This document shows, in pieces, positions 49,966 to 63,300 of a DNA stretch of 64,000 nucleotides. Under the pieces are notes generated by a model. That model had not been told where the DNA came from, did no database searches, and was given only the letters and a program-made list of their open reading frames with translations. Position numbers and translations under genes: made by a program. This DNA is from Camarhynchus parvulus (Eukaryota; Chordata; Aves; Passeriformes; Thraupidae), in assembly GCF_901933205.1 (NCBI RefSeq), contig NC_044572.1:26188501-26252500 (forward strand). The letters run 5' to 3'. The number at the start of each line of letters is the position of its first letter. Position 1 is the first letter of the stretch.

Positions 49966-52900
49966 CAGTGAGCAGCTGGCCTCTTTAGTGCCTCCCCTGG
50001 GGTAGCCCGCCCTCTGTGAGAAACTTGGCTGAAAAGGCTGAAATGAGGTCAGTCTCTCATTTTTCCACATTCCCTGGTTCTACCTGGGAATTCACTTGGT
50101 TATTTTAGCTGCAACTCCAACAGAGAGGGAGGGTACCCTCTCATTGCTTGGACATGGGAGGTTAGAAAGGGGCTGGATGCCTCTTCCCTCCATAACACTC
50201 TGGGCACTTTTCATAACCCCACAAGGCCTGCTTTATTTCACCAACCCATGTGCCACAGACCTATCTGTTAGTGGGGAGTGACAGCTCTCTCTCGATCTGC
50301 AATAGCATTCACTGCTGCTCTGATAAGCAGATTGGATCTCAAATGAACTTGAAACACAAGATGACAGTTTGGGAAATGTAAAATTGAAATATGAATGGGT
50401 TATATGCTACTGCATGTGTGGGGGAGGAAAACGTGATAACTGAGCAGTTTAAATAGCAGGGTTCCCCTCTGTTTCTTTTCTTCCTAGTGCTTGTGGTAAA
50501 TTACGGGCTTAGTACTCAGACTCCAGCGCATATTTTACCACCTTGTTTCATAAGTCTGAATACAGCATTTAGTGGGAGGACAGCCTGTAATTATGTTGTA
50601 AGTTATCAAACAAACTGCAGATGTATAAATGTGAGGGTAGGCTTAACTACTTTGTTTTGAAAGGGAACTTTAATATTAAACAAATGTGTACTTATTGGAA
50701 ATGGCAGTGTTGAAAGCCTGCATTGTGAATCTGACTTAATAAACCTAATCTTTCCCTAAAGCTCTGTATATTATGGAGAAGTAATAAGATATCTTGACTA
50801 ACTAGAATATTTTCCTTCATCTTTGAAAAAGAGCCCTACTTCTAAAAGTAATTAATTGTTTGATTTAAAGCGTCCCATGTACATGACCAGATTTTTAATA
50901 TTACCTGTACAGATATGATAGATTGCAATAATGAGGCAAGTATATGAACAGTGTGTAGTTAGAAGACATAATTTAAATGTTTGTGGGCATTTAGAGAGAT
51001 GAAAAGTAATATATATTTGCATCTATTTTTAGAAATCCTTCCTGTAAGAATCAAGCTTTGACAAACAGAATTAGATATGAACCTCCAACAAAAACTGCAT
51101 TTGAACCTAAGGCAAATATTTAATATTTCTCAAGACCTGTGCTTTGTATTTCTTCACTTTTTACTACCTTCTTTTTCCCTTTTTTTTTCCTTTCACCCAG
51201 GACAGAACAGGAATATCACAATACACAATTTTTAGAATAAGTCTAATTCATCTTGAAGATGTGCCCTGAACATTATTGTTCAGCCCACTTTTATATGTAC
51301 AGTAGGTTTGGATTATTTATTCACACACAGATGAATGTGGGTATAATGAACATTTCTGTTAGGCAACAGGAACTGCTCTCAAACCTTTTCAAAGTTTTCC
51401 TGCTTTTTACTTCTGGATAAGAACAAGCTGCTGGTATTGGTACACTATGTGCTATGAGGATAAAAGTTTTGTCAGTTGTCCCACAGAGGTGTTAGTTTAA
51501 GTGAGCAGTTAAAAAAAAATGTTCTCTTCTGATTATCTGAATAATGATAAAAGGAAGTCCAGACATTTAAAACTTATTTGGTGTGGAGAAATTTGCAGTT
51601 ATTGTCAGCTGGGACAAACTGGAATAGGCATGAACTATTCTGAGTTAGTGGTCTGGCTTTGAAATCCATGTTGTTACTGTTCCAGTGGATTTGTTAATAA
51701 TTGGCTGTACATTTCTAAGAAGCAAGGAAGCAGAAGGTACTTGTGAAGATAAGTAGTGAAGGAGCAGTGTGCTGTTCTCACTACTGAGGAACAGAAGAAA
51801 GGAATGAGAGAGGAAAGAAGTGGAGCAGGGAAATGAGAGGCTTGTAATTCACATGACTCTTGGTGGGAAGACTGTCTAGAAACAGGTTTGTGACAGATGG
51901 AAACAGGGAGTCTCATTCACTGCTTGTGCTTGAGGTATTTGCTTTCTGTTGCAGTTTGACCTTTCGTCTGAATATGTCAACTCACCTGCTGTGGAACCAG
52001 CATCCAGGGCTTGAGTGGTCCATAAGGATATGAATATTTTTTGCTGGATCAGGCACTTTGTACATCATCTAATACCTAAGGCATAAAAATTGTCATTACA
52101 GCCATCTGCAATTTTTAGCAAAGGTTAATGGCTTTAAAGGAATTTTCTTTTTTTGATTAATCCATCCTACAGCAAATAATGTGACTAAAATTTCTGATGG
52201 AATATTTCCAATGCTGTTAAAGGGCCATAATAAACCACAAGAAAGTGCTCTCATATTTTCTTCTTTTTCTATTAGAGAACAGAGATTTACAAAGAACCCA
52301 GTTAAGTAGAGAATTAATGAGTGACTGTACTAATTGTTTACAAGAGCAAAGAGCCAAGAACTTGCTGCAACAGGAAAAACAAATAGGGAGAAGAGTTGCA
52401 TTGCTTAACACTTTGAAAAGCATCTCTATAAACTGGCCCTTTCTCAAGAGACCAAGCAACTGGTCTCAGGAGATCAAGTAACTACTTTATTTATGCTGGA
52501 TTCAGCAAAAAATATGTTCTAGTAGACATACCTGACTGCTTTCATGGTTAGATCAAGTTTTATCTTCAGTGCCAGCAGCTGTGGGAATACACATTTGGTT
52601 TTCCAACAACACCAAACAATTTTCTATGAAGGTCTCAAACCTTCTCAAAAAGTTCAAAAATCCCTTTTCCAGCGGGTGAGTGTGATAGCTCAGAGAACAT
52701 ACTTGAAGGCATGGTATAATGGATAAGAAAGAGTACCTGGGCCTGTGCTGTGTAAGTGTTAAAGACAGACTGACAGACACAAGAGGATGCAGAAATCTCA
52801 GCATGTAAGACCTGATTCTGATGTAATTTGTGAGTTATAAGCATGCTATAGCTCTTTTGGGTCTTGGGTTGAATTTGAGTGGCTGAAAGGTTCAGAGACA

Positions 52901-53559
52901 ATAACCACTACATACTACATACTACAATTTCTTTAAATAAATTCAGCTCCTATTGCTTTCAATATAACAAAAGAACAAACCATAAAAAATATTTTCATTT
53001 TATAACTAGCTCATGTTAATTTTGAGCTTAATTATGCTTGTTCAGTTAACTCCTTCGTAATTTAATAGCAAAGCTTCAATAGTTAAATTCAGACAATGTA
53101 CTGGATCCTGGGGACCTGGTCCTGATCCTATAGGCTTTACTGATCAAAAGTCATAAAATCATCTGATCAACAGGCACAGCAAGTGTATATGTATTTAATC
53201 TAGTCCAGTTGCAAGATAACTGGATTTGCATTAAAACTAATTGCATTAAAAAAAGGAAAGCCTAAGCAAAGTGTCAGTATATTGGATTTGAGGTATTCTT
53301 AGGGTGTGCGCATTGAGTGTTATGATAATTTGGGTGGTAGTTGTTAACTTAATAAAGCTTTTGTGGATCTCGTATCAGAACTCTGCTTCAGTAAGTTTTT
53401 GTAATTGACTCAAAGGTAAATATCATTCTTGTCTAGAGTCCCATGTAAGAGTAGGTAGATCAGTAAACATGCTGCTTTTGAAAATGTGCCACTACTTAGA
53501 AGATTTGCTGTGCAATATTATTTGTATTTTGTCAGAAAGCAGAGACCTCAGGTCTGGAA

Positions 53560-54402
53560 ACAGAATAAAAAAATATGCTGAGTTGGAAGAGACTCACAAG
53601 GATCATTGAATCCATCTCCTGGCCCTGCACAGGACCATCCCCAAGATGGTCTCATGTACCTGAGAGCATTGTCCAAATGCTTCTTGTACTCTGGCAGCCT
53701 TGGTGCAGTGAGCTTTTCCCTGGGGAGCCTGTTCCAGTGCACAACCACCCTCTGGGTGAAAACCCTTTTTCTAATATCAGATCTAAACCTCTCCTGGCAC
53801 AACTTCAGGCCATTCCCTTGGATCCTGTCACTGTTCACCACGGAGAGGAGATCCTTCTCTCCCCTTCCTCTTCCCCTCATGACGAAGTTGAAGATTGCAA
53901 TGAAGTCTCCCCTCAATCTTCTCCAGACTGAACAGACCAAGTGACCTCAGCCACTCCTGATATGGGTTCCCCTCAAGGCCCTTCACCATCCTTGTTGCCT
54001 TCCTTTGGGCACTCTCTAATAGCTTAATGTCTTTTTTATATTGTGGCACCCAAAGCTGCACATATTATTCAAGGTGAGGCTGCCCCAGCGCAGAGCAGAG
54101 TGGGACAATCCCCTCCCTTGCCTGGCTGGCCATGCTGTGCCTGATGCCCACAGGACAAGGGTGGCCCTCCTGGATGCCAGGGCACTGCTGACTCATATTT
54201 AACTTTCTGTCAACCAGGACCCCCAGGTCCCTTTCCATAACGGTGCTTTCCAGCATCTCATTCCCCAGTCTGTCTGTACATCCAGGGTTGCCCCATCCCA
54301 GGTGCAGAATCTGCCACTGTTGAACTCCATAATGATTGGTGAACTCCATAATGATTGGTGATTGTGCTGTTCTATAATTAGTCAAGGTCTTTCTCTCTGC
54401 TA
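53560..54402 (-). mobile_element. CR1 LINE, 5'-truncated, C-terminal reverse-transcriptase ORF relic
   Basis: Antisense CR1 with its 3' end near 53560-53575 (AGAATAAAAAAATATGCTGAG) and the typical following sequence (TTGGAAGAGACTCACAAGG). On the minus strand, 54430-54065 encodes GNEMLESTVMERDLGVLVD and then KLNMSQQC, the region just after the reverse-transcriptase core. The frame is broken by a TAA at 54065-54067, where the conserved E-Y-C-V-Q is expected. It continues as [18 protein letters not shown] (54061 downward) and then shifts frame near 53900-53935. The last part (SDIRKRVFTQRVVVHWNRLP) is open at 53940-53548. The 5' side ends near 54402 after the phrase AGTCAAGGTCTTTC. It resembles a younger avian CR1 subfamily than the relic at 22.4 kb. 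Confidence 0.95.
54321..54358. repeat. 19-bp tandem duplication inside the CR1
   Basis: TGAACTCCATAATGATTGG occurs twice head to tail. A normal CR1 has this segment once, so the duplication arose in or after this copy. Confidence 0.9.
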
Positions 54403-56238
54403 AGTGCTGTTCATGATCATGACATGACACAAATATTTTTTCAAGTTATCTTCTGATCAAAACCCCTGGTTTAATATGAAAACTCTTCAATACTTTTAAG
54501 AAATGGTATAAAATCACATATACGACAAATTTTCATGACAGAGAACATTTTAATACCTTTTTTTTAGCATAGGAAAAATGAAAATGAAGGTCCCTTGAAA
54601 TGGCCTCTTATTTTAGTGGTATCTGCACAATAATTTGGAAGAAGTTAAAAGCACTACTGTATCCTTTGTTTCAGTAATGGTATTCGTTTATTGTCCTTTC
54701 ATGCTTTTATTTATGAAGATTTGGTGAAATGAGGAGCAGGACTAAAGAAAGTAGCACTAGAGAAAGTAGGAATTATTTTTTTTTTGCCCAGGGTACAAAT
54801 TAAGGACCAAAATATATTACAAATATGAATTCATCAGTGACAATCTAATTGAATCAGGATGTCTCTGGATGCTTGAGACTGGCGACAGCTGCTCCATTAA
54901 CATGTATTTCTATCTGTGTAGATGCTGGGACACAAAAGAGGAAATTTACAATCCATGAATCCCTCAATGGAAACAAAAAAATTGCATTGATACTTTTAAC
55001 CTCTTTCCCAGTAATCGTGGAGATATTTCCCATATGGCCAACTTTCAGTATGAAACATCTAGTAGTGAAAGTCATCCACGCATGCCCTCAGTCTCTATAG
55101 GTAATAGGCCAATAACATGCAGAAGCAATCACAGCCACCAGCAGAGACAAGCTCCACTATGAGCAGCATAATGAAGAAGCAAACTTGATGAACATAACAA
55201 ATGTGTTCCTCAGAAAAACACAAATTTCTTCCTATGAGAAAAGGAAAAACAAAGAAGGTTAAACAAATGAGGAGTTTGGTGAAGTATTTGTGCTACAGAT
55301 TAAGAGGCTGTATTTATTATTAATCTATGCCACAACAACTGTAAGTAGCATGGAAGTGAGCTGAAATTGTGAAAGTCCAATGGAGTCTGTACTTTCTAGC
55401 ATTCACCACCATTCCTGTTCTTGAAGGCAGAGACAGTATTGTAGAAATTATAATTGGAGAATCTGCCTCTGTGGGCAAGGACAGTCTAATTCCACTCAGA
55501 GGTCTGCAGGGCACAGCAACCAGTGTATTGAAAACTGCTACTGATGCGCCAAATAAGCATTTTTTAAAGTCAAAAGTATGTCAGTCACTCTGATGACTCG
55601 GCAGCCACTCAACAACCAGTAACTAGAAATGTATGGATCAGCATTTGAGAGAAATTTATGAAATGAAGTTTTATTAGCTGTTCAGAGAAATTCATCATGA
55701 CACAATATTTTTTTAATTTACTTTTCTTGAGAAATTAAGTATTTTTTATAAGATAGCTGAATGACAATCGTTTTGAAAGTCATAATGTGCCTCAGATACA
55801 GTACTGCTTGTAACTAGTCTTTAGAAACAGCTTTCTAGTGAGAAAAACACAATATCATTCCACAAAGACAGATTGTGTAGTAAACAGACCTCATTTTGTA
55901 TTAATGTAAAATTAATTGAATTGATTAGAAATTTAGTCTTGGTTCTACCTCTCTGAAACCATGGAAAGGTGTCCTTTGAGCTCCTTCAGTCGCCAGAGAT
56001 TTTAGTGTGAATTATTTATACCATTTGTATGCACAAAACCCAAAAGGAGCTTCTTAGTAGCTTTATGAAAATCCCGTAGAAGAAATGTAAAATTCCCCTG
56101 AGTTTTTGCAGTTATGCAATACAAATTTATATATTACAAAGTTCTCCTGTTTCAAAGGAATTTTAGTGAAGGTCTGGTCAAGCAGGGGCAGTAAGTGTTG
56201 GAAAATTTTCCAGCCTATTGCTTTCTGTATACAGCCTA
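54403..56238. other. Non-coding, nothing recognised
   Basis: AT-rich sequence between two CR1 fragments. Open frames of at most 83 codons are unrecognised. No RNA gene or clear repeat is seen. Confidence 0.55.
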
Positions 56239-56368
56239 TGATAGAATCATAGAATGGTTTGAACTGGAAAGAACCTTAAAGGTCATCTTGTTACAGCCCC
56301 ACTAACATGGGCTGGGGTGCCACCTACCAGATCAGGTTGCCCAGAGCCATGTCCAATCTGGTCTTAGG
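56239..56368 (-). mobile_element. CR1 LINE 3' tail fragment
   Basis: The tail repeat TGATAGAATCATAGAATGG, then TTTGAACTGGAAAGAACC and AAGGTCATCTTGTTACAGCC, followed by a segment with GGTTGCCCAGAGCCATGTCC, is the antisense 3' end of an avian CR1. Only about 130 bp is present, from the 3' untranslated part, so it is strongly 5'-truncated. It has no coding content. Confidence 0.95.
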
Positions 56369-59300
56369 CTCTTTTTTCTTCAAGACTGCAAGAAGTTCTA
56401 AAGTTTGTAAATAGTTTGCAATCAGTAATTACTTGAACTTAGTGAACATATTTTTCTATTTATAAAATGTTCAATATAATACTGTCCCATGCTTATCTTT
56501 CCTTCATGTCATAGAATAATCAATTAAAAATGTAATCTTTACATTCTGGAAAATCCTCTGCAGAGGCTGGATATTGGCTATGAGACTGTTACATCTGACC
56601 TATTAGTCAATTACAATTGACCTGGAAATTGGCATGCTGCACACATTTATGCCTGTACAACTTCTCTTCCTGATGACTTACAGAAGAAAAGCACAAAAAA
56701 TAAAGACACTAAATTATGTAAAAAAAAGGAAACTAATAATTTTGTGTATGTGTGTCTGCATCCATCCAAGTGGATGTAAGAAATGGGGCAAAATTTCAAG
56801 TTTTCAAAAATCTAAACAGAGAGAATCGTGTACCATGCACTATTACTCAGATTGTGTGTGCCTTGAGGTTTGAATTTTCTGTGGGCATAGAAAGGTCACA
56901 GAATTTAATGCTTGATCAAAAACTTGATCAAATACTAATCCCGTATTTGTTTTTAGTTTTGTCCCTCAACTTCTACATGATTTGCATGATTTTTACTGAC
57001 ATTTGCTTTTCTGACTCCTTTGGCTTTTTTAAATTTCCAGCTTGCACATAATATTTTGCACATTAACATGTGCTGTAGATCCGGTTCTGTACAGTGCTCT
57101 CAAGCTAAACAAAGCTCATATGATCCCCAGCACCATTCCTGAAACCATCAGCACCTTGTTGCATTAGGTCTGTTGTGGTCTGTCAGGCAAGTTGTGTTTT
57201 AAAAGGAAAGAAAAGCACCTCATAAAACACACACAGTTGATCTTTACAACTATTTTTAGTTTGTGTCAATCTTCTATGGCCCTGGGCAACAGAGGCAAAA
57301 TGCCAGACTTGGCAATCTTTTCAGACACTCTAATATGCCAAGTTCTGGCAGCAGCACATTTTTATCAGAATTGTTTTCCAGCCTCAGTAAACTGCTTCAA
57401 ATGCTGGTGTGCATGTTGTGGATATGACATCCGTGGAGACCACAATGATTGCAATCAAAAAGTAGCAGAGAAAATAGAAAGAGTTAGTGTCAGTTCTGAT
57501 TCTCACTATCCCTTTCATCATGACAATAAATTAATACAGCTCAGCTTCTGCTCTGGTAAGCTTTTTCCATAAGAACTAGGTATTAGAATCCTAGTGCTTA
57601 ACATTCACAGTGAACATTCTGGTGTTACAAATGTAGTGGAAGTATGAAACGCAAAAAAGTATGTCTGTGCAATGTCATGATAAGAATGTACATGCACAGA
57701 GGAGTCAAGAAATTTGAAGTGATGATTCTCACAGGAATTTTGACTTAGTCCTCTTCTACCTTGCAGAGAATTTTCTAGTGCTTTCTTTGGCAGCTATTTC
57801 TAGGTCTACTTGCAGTGTGGATGTTTTGTTTATCCTGGAAATCATAACTTTGATTTGTTTGACATTTTGATGTGTGTGAATTTCTGAACCTAATGCCACA
57901 AAAATATTATTTTGAAGGATTTTTTTTTCCTTTTTAAGAGTGAATGCTTTCCATCCTTTAAAAATGTAGACATGTAAAAGGAAAAAATAGTAACTTGTGA
58001 TGTGTAGTATTGTAAAGAAAATTGTATGGTGTTGAAGTTTTTGACAACTAGTTGACCATGCAATCAGCAGCTTAACAATATCCATGTTTGCATAATGGTA
58101 ACATATGATCAGAGGTGCTGAACAGACAAGGAAATTGTTTTGATTATGTTATGTGCATTTCAACACTTCCCAGGATGCCAGGATGCATTTCTATGTGTTT
58201 AATATTCAATGCAATACCCAGAGACTCCTTTTTGACTTTACAGAACTGGATCATACCTGAAGCCTTGACCTTATAGTACCTTAAGCATACTTGTAATCCA
58301 TTTGCATTGGAGCATTGAGTCAGGATTGTTATAAATATCCTGCTCTACAAAGGCCAATAGACGTTCTACAATGTGTTGTTTTTTATGTGTTAATGCATTT
58401 GTTTCTTATCTGCTACTTCCAAACTCAGTCAAGTATGAAATCTTCCCGTTTGACTATATACATAGAGCATTTGAAACTTGCCAAATAACTCTTTTCTGGA
58501 CTAAGCAGTATGCAGAAAATGACAAGGACATTTTCCTTAAAGTACAAAAGGCAGCTTTTAATGAAAAATAGCCACATTTTACTTTATTCATCATGAAAGG
58601 TGGTAAACTGCAGACTGAGCACAAAAATGAAAAATATCAGTTCAGACGATATTTTTGCTTCTGAAAAACAAAAAAGAAGCTCTCAAAATAGGATTTGGCA
58701 CAAAATTGCCTCTGTGCTTATATTTGCTCTTCAGTTTGCTATAAAAATATGACCTTTTCAATATTTTCTCCTTGGGAGGAGGTTCTTATCTTGAGTTTCC
58801 TTTCCAGAGGAGATCAGTGCATTAATACTAATGCATCCTCTCCTAAAAGAAGCCAACAGCAGGACCAAATATGATTTCTTTCTTGACTAGACAGTATGGT
58901 ACCATGCCATCACCTGGACTCAGAAAAAAGCAAGTCTATTCTTTGCTCTCCAAGACAATAGTCTCAATGAAGAACACAGAAGTTTACTACAGAACCTACA
59001 CAAATACACTGTAAGGCATAATTGCTTAGTTTCTCAAGTGAGGACTGGCCATCACATTTTTTGAACTGTTTCTCTAGGGATCATTAGAGAAGACATAGTG
59101 TTCCTTACTCATAGTTCCAAGTATCAGTTGTTGTTGGACACTCTTGTTTCTGAGGGGACTTCAACATGCAAGATGAATAGGCTTCAGTGAGATTCTGCTT
59201 GAATGAGGTGGCTCTCCTACCCTGAAGGAGGACAACCTGATGCTGTGCAATCATGCAAAGTACATCTGTAGCAATAAAATACAGGGTAAACCCATGTGTG

Positions 59301-60108
59301 TTTTTGCCCCTCTACCTTGCACCCCTAGCCCCTATCACCCTGTATGAATCCAAAAGGAGATAATGAAGTACTAATGCACTGTGATATAACTCCTGAGCTG
59401 CTGAAGGGCACACACAGGTGAGAGAGGTTGTTGTTTCCATATGTTCTGTAGAGGGAGGATAGAAAATCATTGTTAGTCTTTGCTGGGAATCTTCTGTACT
59501 GTCTCAGATGTTGCTGAGTAGTAGGCGATCTGATTTATGGTAGCACAACACTAGTGACAACATTGTTGAAACTGTTATGTTGATTGTATACTTGCTATCT
59601 AAATGGAAAGCTAATACTTGAGTAAATTAGTGAAAACAGCTGAAATGCTCTGTGGAAAGGTGTTGTCTCTTGGCTTTGCAGTTAGAACTGGAATCATTTG
59701 GCGTTTCTCAAATCTCCTTTTAAGATGCAGATATGACTCTTGTAGTCATAATCCTTTGTCAGATACATCAACTTCAAAAATTCTGTTTGACCTTAAAGAC
59801 AGAATTAGGACTTGATTAATATTCTGTGTGTACCTTTCAGTTCACATTTACAAAACTGGGAAAGTAAGAAAATCTTGAAATAGTGTTTTCATAAGAAAAT
59901 CTTCCAGCAAATAAAAACAGATCATAGAAGGAACAGATGTTTTGACTGTCAGAATCTTCTCATTTATAAAATACCTTTGAAGTCAACTAATGGCAAAGAG
60001 AAACAAAAATAAGTGTCAGTTATCCCAATGTAAAATACAAGAAAGCAAGCTTTATGGAGAAATTCTATGTAGCACTTCAGACTGAGGGCACAGGACAGCC
60101 TTCCTCTT
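56369..60108. other. Non-coding, nothing recognised
   Basis: No gene is recognised. Two TTGATCAA palindromes lie at 56912-56919 and 56924-56931. A 126-codon plus frame at 57192-57572 contains a short cysteine cluster (CFKCWCACC) but has no recognisable family, no splice context and antisense overlap, so I treat it as chance. Confidence 0.5.
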
Positions 60109-60350
60109 TGTCGTGGTTTAACCAAGCCCCACACAAGCACTTGCTTACCCCCCTTCCCCCAGTGGGATGGGCAGAGAATCGGAATGGTAAACTGAGACAA
60201 CTCCTGGGTTGAGATAAAGACAGTTTAATAGATAAGGCAAAAGCTGCACACACAAGCACAGCAATACAAGGAATTAATTCACCATTTCATCACTTTCTGG
60301 AGAGGCAGATTTTCAGCTGTGTCCAGGAAAGCAGGGCTCCATCATGCATC
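60109..60350 (-). mobile_element. Truncated endogenous-retrovirus LTR (U5-side part)
   Basis: The fragment begins with TGTCGTGGTTTAACC, the antisense terminus of a common avian LTR family. It continues with CCAGTGGGATGGGCAGAGAA, TCGGAATGG, then GGGTTGAGATAAAGACAGTT and TAATAGATAAGG. Next come CAAGGAATTAATTCACC and a segment with CAGGAAAGCAGGGCTCCATC, after which similarity is lost near 60350. The CTATTAAACTGTCTTTATC motif, read on the minus strand, is shared with the decayed equivalent in the LTR at 6675-7088, but the adjoining parts differ, so this is a related subfamily. CCTCTT precedes the terminus at 60103-60108, and no second copy is evident because the other end is missing. No viral gene accompanies it. 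Confidence 0.85.
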
Positions 60351-63300
60351 TTCACTCTCCAACAATTTACAGCTCAAGGACCTCCTGTGGCTGAGGATGC
60401 AGAATGATACTGGTATGATACATGGACAGAGGTAGGGCAAGCCAGGAGGCTTAATCTTCCCGATGGATAATAGGAATGATGACCAAAAATATGACTTCAA
60501 AGCTGTTCACTTCCTATGCAACGAGATTTAATATAATGTAAATTCTGAAAGTCATATTGTCATTACCGTTATGTATGCTAAAGAGAAATAAACTAACAAC
60601 AATTACAGAGATCTTCCTTAAGGAATCAGTTTTTGAAAAGAATAAAAGCACAATAATTTTGTATTTAACTAACAGAACAGTCCAAAATAAATTGCTTTTA
60701 TTTCTTTTCATTGGTTGTCTCTCTAGCATATCAAGCTGACTGTTTTTTTGTATTCTATGTTGATGATAGTACTACAGTAACGCTGTCCTCCTGCCAACAC
60801 AGTGCACAGTTAGGAGAAATCTGGAACATGGAAATGTCAGCTGCTGGCTTGGCTATTAAAAGTAACTACTCTCTGGTAAAACCCAACTGTTGTAGAATGC
60901 TTTATAGACTAAAATCAACACCTTCACTGTGTAATACTCCATTTAAATATTAATTAAGGTCTATTTTTATAAAAATTCCCATCTGAGATTATACTGGCAA
61001 GTGTTATACTGCAAACCTATCAAGTTTCTGGGAAATAAAACTTCTGACACCTTGGCACTTGAAAGGGTCTTTGCTGATGAGTACCTTTCAAGAATTAGCC
61101 TATGTGTCTATGAAAAAAGAGCTAAACAAATGAGAAATGAGAAACAAGTAAATATTTGGAAAAAGAGAAAGCACAAAATAGTGTCTAGTTTATTTCATTA
61201 TTCTACCTTTTAATTACTGGGATAATTAAGGGAGAGAAACATTTTCATGTTCTTTTGTAAGTAGAAGGCAAGGTTGGTTTGGAAGATGCTAATTTTTTGC
61301 ATAAATGAGAAAATCCCAGCACTGATACACTGAAAGCTTTCTTGACACTGGCTTGGTGGTGTTCAAGTGTGTACAGACATGCACTGATTTTATATATTGT
61401 GTTTAATTTCTTCCCTGACTTAGTACCAACAATCTTTTCCACAGTCAATACTTGGGAATTTAACATCTTCAGTAAAACATGCAAAGATCTAATGCTTGCC
61501 ACACCTGTGATACTTATTTTCCTGGAAGCCCTGCAATATTATGTGGAAAATGAGTCCGTAACTGTGTGAAAAGGTTGAAAGACTTATGGTGAGCCAAGGT
61601 ATATATCTTCCCATTCCAGAACTGACACATCTTCCTCCACCAGAAAATGCAATAGTCTCTATCTTACAGAATGTTTTTGGTTGCTCTGAGTGCTGTTACT
61701 GCAGGCTAAGTTTTCTCTGAAACTGACTGCTGAAACATCATCAAATCTTTACATGGAATCCATTAACATCTTTTGTCAGCCATCTGCAAGTAGAAAATTG
61801 TTAATATTCAAGAGCCTGCAGGAGAACTCAATTTCTGCATTTTTCTGGGCCCTTATTCCTGAGAAGAGGAGCTGTTCTTCTGATGAAAGAACCCATATTT
61901 CAACCTCTTTCTGAAGTTGTAAGACACTTTTGGGCTCCCCAGCACCTGTTTGATCTGGGCATTTGGCAGCAGCTCAGTTCCTGGAGGTTGGGGAATGGCA
62001 ATCAATTCTAATTATTGGCTGATGCTGTAAATATGCACTTGGTCCTGGAGGATCTGAGCTTATGCCAGAAATTAAGAGTGTTTAGTAGTCCCCTGGCTAG
62101 TGCAGACACTTGCAGCTACTAATTAGCAGCAGCTTTTTGCTTCCCTGCTCTGTGGAGAATGGAGCTGCTGCTAAGTATCAGTCCTCCTAAGGCAGTTGTG
62201 CTGTGTTCAGATGATGCTAGCCCATGGCCAGCATGAAGAAAAGGTTGGTCCTTCCCTTTCCCCTGGCCTTGCCTACTTGTTGCACTGGCACTTTTTTATT
62301 GTGTGATGGCTTACACCAAAACTAACCCCCCAGAAATCAGATATCACTAAACTGATGTGACTAATTTCATGTGTCCATTCAGTGTTAGAGCTGATGAAAA
62401 GGAGGAAATTGCAATCTGAGGCCATGGGAAAGAGGATCCTTCTTTTTGACAGCAGGGGAACCTTGGATTGGCTTAAACCATCATAAAATGAGCCAATGAG
62501 CCCTTCAGACATTTTGATCACCTCTAAATAATTTCTAAGCTCTCAAGGGGCAAAAGACTATGAGTTCTAGAGCACAGTTGGGGAAGAGAAAGGAACAAAC
62601 AATGCAAGTGTAGTTCAACATTCATGAGTGGATTAATGTCTCTTTAAGAGTCACCTGTAGACTTAGTGTGAACCTGAGACTACTTTCACTTCTGCAAAAC
62701 AGCTCCCAGCAAGCTTTTAAACTAAGCTGGCGGATCAGCTACGTGTGTTCCTCGCTCTTGGCAGCCACTTTCCAGTGGTGCCATATCTCTCGTGCTTGAA
62801 TACATTCCTCTTCAACCAAATGATGATTTGTATTAAGGAATTACTATGGGATTTGTTGCTGGTACAAAGAAACCTGATTTTCACTCTATTTGTGTCAAGA
62901 GTGCATGCTTACAGCAGTTTGGCAGAGCAAAATGGACTATTCCAACAGCAGGAGATTTTTTTTCTAGTGGAATATTCCTATAAACATTGGGATTTTGGCT
63001 TGATGTTTTTTCAGTCATTACTGGAAAGAGTTAAAGTTCTTATCTCTTGCATTTGTCTGCAATGTCTGACTTTGTATAGAACATCTGTCATTTGGTTAGT
63101 CTTTATTACCATTCATGTTGAAGCAATGATGAATTGCTGTTTCAATGTCTTCATCAGATTGCACAGATATGTTCTTTGAGCATCTACTCATTTATCCTCA
63201 AAGGACTATCTGGATGGTTTAATTGATCAAATACAGCACAATGGCATGTGTCAATCTACTAGCCAGCCGTTCCTTAATATCTCACTCCTTTTAATGTGGC

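Larger units (their letters stand above)
43227..53559. other. Non-coding, nothing recognised as gene
   Basis: No gene is recognised. The longest open frame of the window lies here (150 codons, 44206-44658, plus), overlapped by a 118-codon frame in another phase and without family resemblance. A good-looking splice acceptor (pyrimidine tract then TTACAG, about 43780-43804) is followed by in-frame stops. GC-richer stretches at 47130-47480 and 49790-50280 give overlapping frames only. Confidence 0.5.

Noticed and set aside
57192..57572. 126-codon frame with a cysteine cluster resembling a zinc-binding motif
   Set aside because: The cysteine spacing fits no zinc-finger family, and there is no splice or promoter context.
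62745..63179. 144-codon plus-strand open frame with hydrophobic stretches
   Set aside because: The start is a GTG. The hydrophobicity follows from T-rich sequence, and no membrane-protein family is recognised.
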